Assembly (NCBI GenBank): GCA_016199025.1
Contig: JACQHM010000025.1
Coordinates: forward strand, 1 to 8,550
Direction of reading: 5' to 3'
Length of the DNA stretch: 8,550 nucleotides
From: Candidatus Methylomirabilota bacterium
GTDB taxonomy: Bacteria; Methylomirabilota; Methylomirabilia; Methylomirabilales; JACQHM01
The position numbers and the translations under genes were made by a program. The notes under the pieces are model-generated. The model saw only the letters and a program-made list of their open reading frames with translations. It had not been told where the DNA came from and searched no databases. This document shows positions 7,123 to 8,550 of the stretch, one piece after another. The first letter of the stretch is position 1. Each line of letters begins with the position of its first letter.

Positions 7123-8108
7123 CCTCTGCAGAGGTCCACGATCAACCGCTCTAGAACAAGGCGTCCGTGCCCCCCACCTTTTAGCTCTCCATCGGCTTGG
7201 AGGAGCCTTGCAAGACCAGTCTGAAGCCTGATTCGGGGAAACGTCTTGGCTTGCTGGAGAAGGCTCCCTAGGTAGCGGGGGTAGATCCCTAGGCTTCGTT
7301 GCAGCTCTTCCAGCGTTGACCCTCTTCGTTGCAACTCCTGAGCCTTCAGAAGGAGTCGTACCTGGCGGGCCAACATCCCTAGGATGGCTGGGGGTTCCTC
7401 GCCGGCCTCCAAGAGGTGTAAAAGGCATCGGAGGGAGAGTTCAACATCTCTTTGCCCGACGGCCTCAACCAGTTGAAAGACGCTCAAGGTCCGCTGTTCT
7501 CCCACTAATATCTCGACATGTCCCCTCTGAATGATCGTTCCCTCCCCGGCGAAGAGGCAAACTTTCTCGAGCTCGTTCCGTAAAGGTCGGAGTTCCTCGC
7601 CAACAAGCTCTATGAGGAGATCCAAGGCCTCTTCTGCCAGTGTCTTCCCGAGGTTCGAGGCCCGTTCTCTCAACCATCCCTTGAGAGCTTCCCTTCTAGG
7701 TGCTTCAAACAAAAGAAGTCTACCTTTCCTCTCCAGTATCTTGACAAACCGCGTTCTTGCGTCAGGCTTTTTCCCAACCAAGATCAGGGTCGTTGTGGGC
7801 ATGGGGTTCTCCAGATAGAGAGCCAGCTCTTGGAAGGAAGTAGGGCCCAGTTGATCGGCATCCTTGACAAAGATCACTCTCCTCGGTGAAAAAATCGGGG
7901 GAATCTTTGCCGCCCCTAAGATCGCCTCAACGGCCCCTTCCCCGCCTTGGATCATCTCGAGGTTAAACTCTCGACCTTCAGCAGGAACAAGGGTCTCGAG
8001 CAACGTGTTCAAGGCCTCTTCCACGAGAAGTTCTTCCCCATAAAGATAATACGCCGAGGCAACCCTGCCCCGGCGGATGTCCTGAAGCATTTGAGGATAG
8101 CCGGCCAT
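7119..8108 (-). CDS. holA: DNA polymerase III delta subunit (clamp-loader wrench)
   Basis: Delta subunit of the replicative clamp loader; it binds and opens the beta sliding clamp. 329 residues, against 343 in E. coli. The N-terminus AYYLYGEELLVEEAL (19-33) is the family's degenerate P-loop region. IFSPRRVIFVKDAD (72-85) is the beta-strand block after it. The middle segment LRPLRNELEKVCLFAG (173-188) and the C-terminal collar domain (about 205-329) also fit. The chosen ATG (8106-8108) follows GAGGAGGAG. The frame is open 34 codons further upstream, but that stretch lies over the end of leuS and does not look like HolA. It lies 29 nt after leuS, consistent with the common leuS-holA cluster; the lptE gene that separates them in E. 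coli is absent. The stop overlaps that of rpsT on the other strand. Confidence 0.94.
   Translation of the reverse strand: MAGYPQMLQDIRRGRVASAYYLYGEELLVEEALNTLLETLVPAEGREFNLEMIQGGEGAVEAILGAAKIPPIFSPRRVIFVKDADQLGPTSFQELALYLENPMPTTTLILVGKKPDARTRFVKILERKGRLLLFEAPRREALKGWLRERASNLGKTLAEEALDLLIELVGEELRPLRNELEKVCLFAGEGTIIQRGHVEILVGEQRTLSVFQLVEAVGQRDVELSLRCLLHLLEAGEEPPAILGMLARQVRLLLKAQELQRRGSTLEELQRSLGIYPRYLGSLLQQAKTFPRIRLQTGLARLLQADGELKGGGHGRLVLERLIVDLCRG
7122..7135. repeat. Perfect 14-bp palindrome at the rpsT/holA convergent junction
   Basis: ACCTCTGCAGAGGT is its own reverse complement. It starts at the last base of the rpsT stop codon and covers the final codons of holA. As RNA it could form a 5-bp stem with a 4-nt loop from either strand. 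There is no T-run on either side, so it is not a convincing intrinsic terminator. It may be a protein site, an mRNA-end stabiliser or chance. Confidence 0.6.
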
Positions 8109-8137
8109 CTCCTCCTCACAACCCCTTATAAGGAACC

Positions 8138-8550
8138 CTACGATGTAACAATATTGACGAGGCGCTTGGGGACGACAACCACCTGCTTGACCTCCCTCCC
8201 CTGTAGCCACTGCTTGATCTTCTTATCCTCCAGGGCCGCCTGTTTGATAGCCTCTTCATGGCTCGAGGCAGGGAGGGAGAGGCGGGTACGGAGCTTCCCA
8301 TCCACCTGGACGACGATCACGATTTCTTCGGCCAGAAGGGCCTTGGGATCATAACCGGGCCAGGGCTTTGCGAAGATGCTCCCATCATGTCCAAGCATCT
8401 CCCACAACTCCTCAGCGAGGTGAGGGGCGAAGGGGGCGAGGACCCTCAGGACGGTCTCCACGGCAAACTTGAAGACAAAGCACCTCTCCTGTTCAGTCCC
8501 AGGGTCGCTATCCAGGTCGAAGTGGGAAAGCTCGTTCACCAGCTCCATCA
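8138..8550 (-). CDS. leuS: Leucyl-tRNA synthetase, C-terminal part (5' end outside window)
   Basis: Charges tRNA-Leu with leucine in the cytosol. Only the last 137 codons are present. The visible part begins in the helical anticodon-binding domain (FAVETVLRVLAPFAPHLAEELWEMLG, where APHLAEELW is diagnostic) and runs into KPWPGYD. It then continues into the small C-terminal domain that contacts the tRNA elbow (VVQVDGKLRTRLSLPAS and the terminal VKQVVVVPKRLVNIVTS, matching E. coli RKVIYVPGKLLNLVVG). It ends with TAG. The catalytic HIGH and KMSKS regions and the editing domain lie beyond the right edge. It is probably co-transcribed with holA. Confidence 0.95.
   Translation of the reverse strand, partial: MELVNELSHFDLDSDPGTEQERCFVFKFAVETVLRVLAPFAPHLAEELWEMLGHDGSIFAKPWPGYDPKALLAEEIVIVVQVDGKLRTRLSLPASSHEEAIKQAALEDKKIKQWLQGREVKQVVVVPKRLVNIVTS

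Noticed and set aside
7122..7135. Bidirectional intrinsic terminator for rpsT and holA
   Set aside because: The palindrome gives only a 5-bp stem and neither strand has a U-tract after it. It is kept only as a palindrome.
8124..8133. CCTTATAAGG palindrome between leuS and holA as an operator or promoter
   Set aside because: It is only 10 bp, has no matching -35 hexamer at proper spacing on the minus strand, and sits in a 29-nt gap typical of an operon.

Overview
The window is ordinary chromosomal DNA, moderately GC-rich (high 50s percent by eye), densely packed with housekeeping genes. It contains no mobile element, CRISPR array, tRNA or rRNA that I can see. The proteins indicate a Gram-negative-type bacterium: MurJ, KARI of the short class I type and an E. 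coli-type IlvD. The order leuS-holA next to rpsT-murJ and an ilvD-ilvB-ilvN-ilvC operon would suit a deltaproteobacterial, Nitrospirota or NC10/Methylomirabilota-like lineage. That assignment is a guess from gene order and composition, not something the sequence proves.

Layout, right to left, because almost everything lies on the minus strand. The C-terminal end of leuS (leucyl-tRNA synthetase, cut by the right edge) is followed after 29 nt by holA (DNA polymerase III delta subunit). holA converges with rpsT (ribosomal protein S20), the only plus-strand gene, and their stop codons overlap by 4 nt. rpsT and murJ (lipid II flippase) diverge from a short intergenic region where the best promoter for each strand uses the same AT-rich -10 patch. 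murJ is followed immediately by a strong-looking promoter whose -35 hexamer contains the murJ stop codon. That promoter should drive a leader of about 170 nt and then the operon ilvD-ilvB-ilvN-ilvC.

The four ilv products are the complete common branch of isoleucine/valine synthesis. Acetohydroxyacid synthase (IlvB catalytic and IlvN regulatory subunits) feeds ketol-acid reductoisomerase (IlvC), then dihydroxy-acid dehydratase (IlvD). The genes are tightly coupled: ilvD/ilvB overlap by 4 nt (ATGA), ilvB/ilvN are 13 nt apart, and ilvN/ilvC overlap by 23 nt. ilvC runs off the left edge.

The most interesting part is the ilvD leader. Its RNA can fold into a long nested structure: a 10-bp outer stem, a symmetric 9x9 internal loop, a 7-bp inner stem, and a three-way junction carrying two hairpins. 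It has no T-box signature, no leader peptide rich in branched-chain amino acid codons, and no intrinsic terminator. It is therefore a candidate for an undescribed cis-regulatory RNA. A second point is an abrupt rise in GC and CpG in the last ~170 bases at the left edge, inside ilvC, which could mark recombination or a chimeric assembly join.
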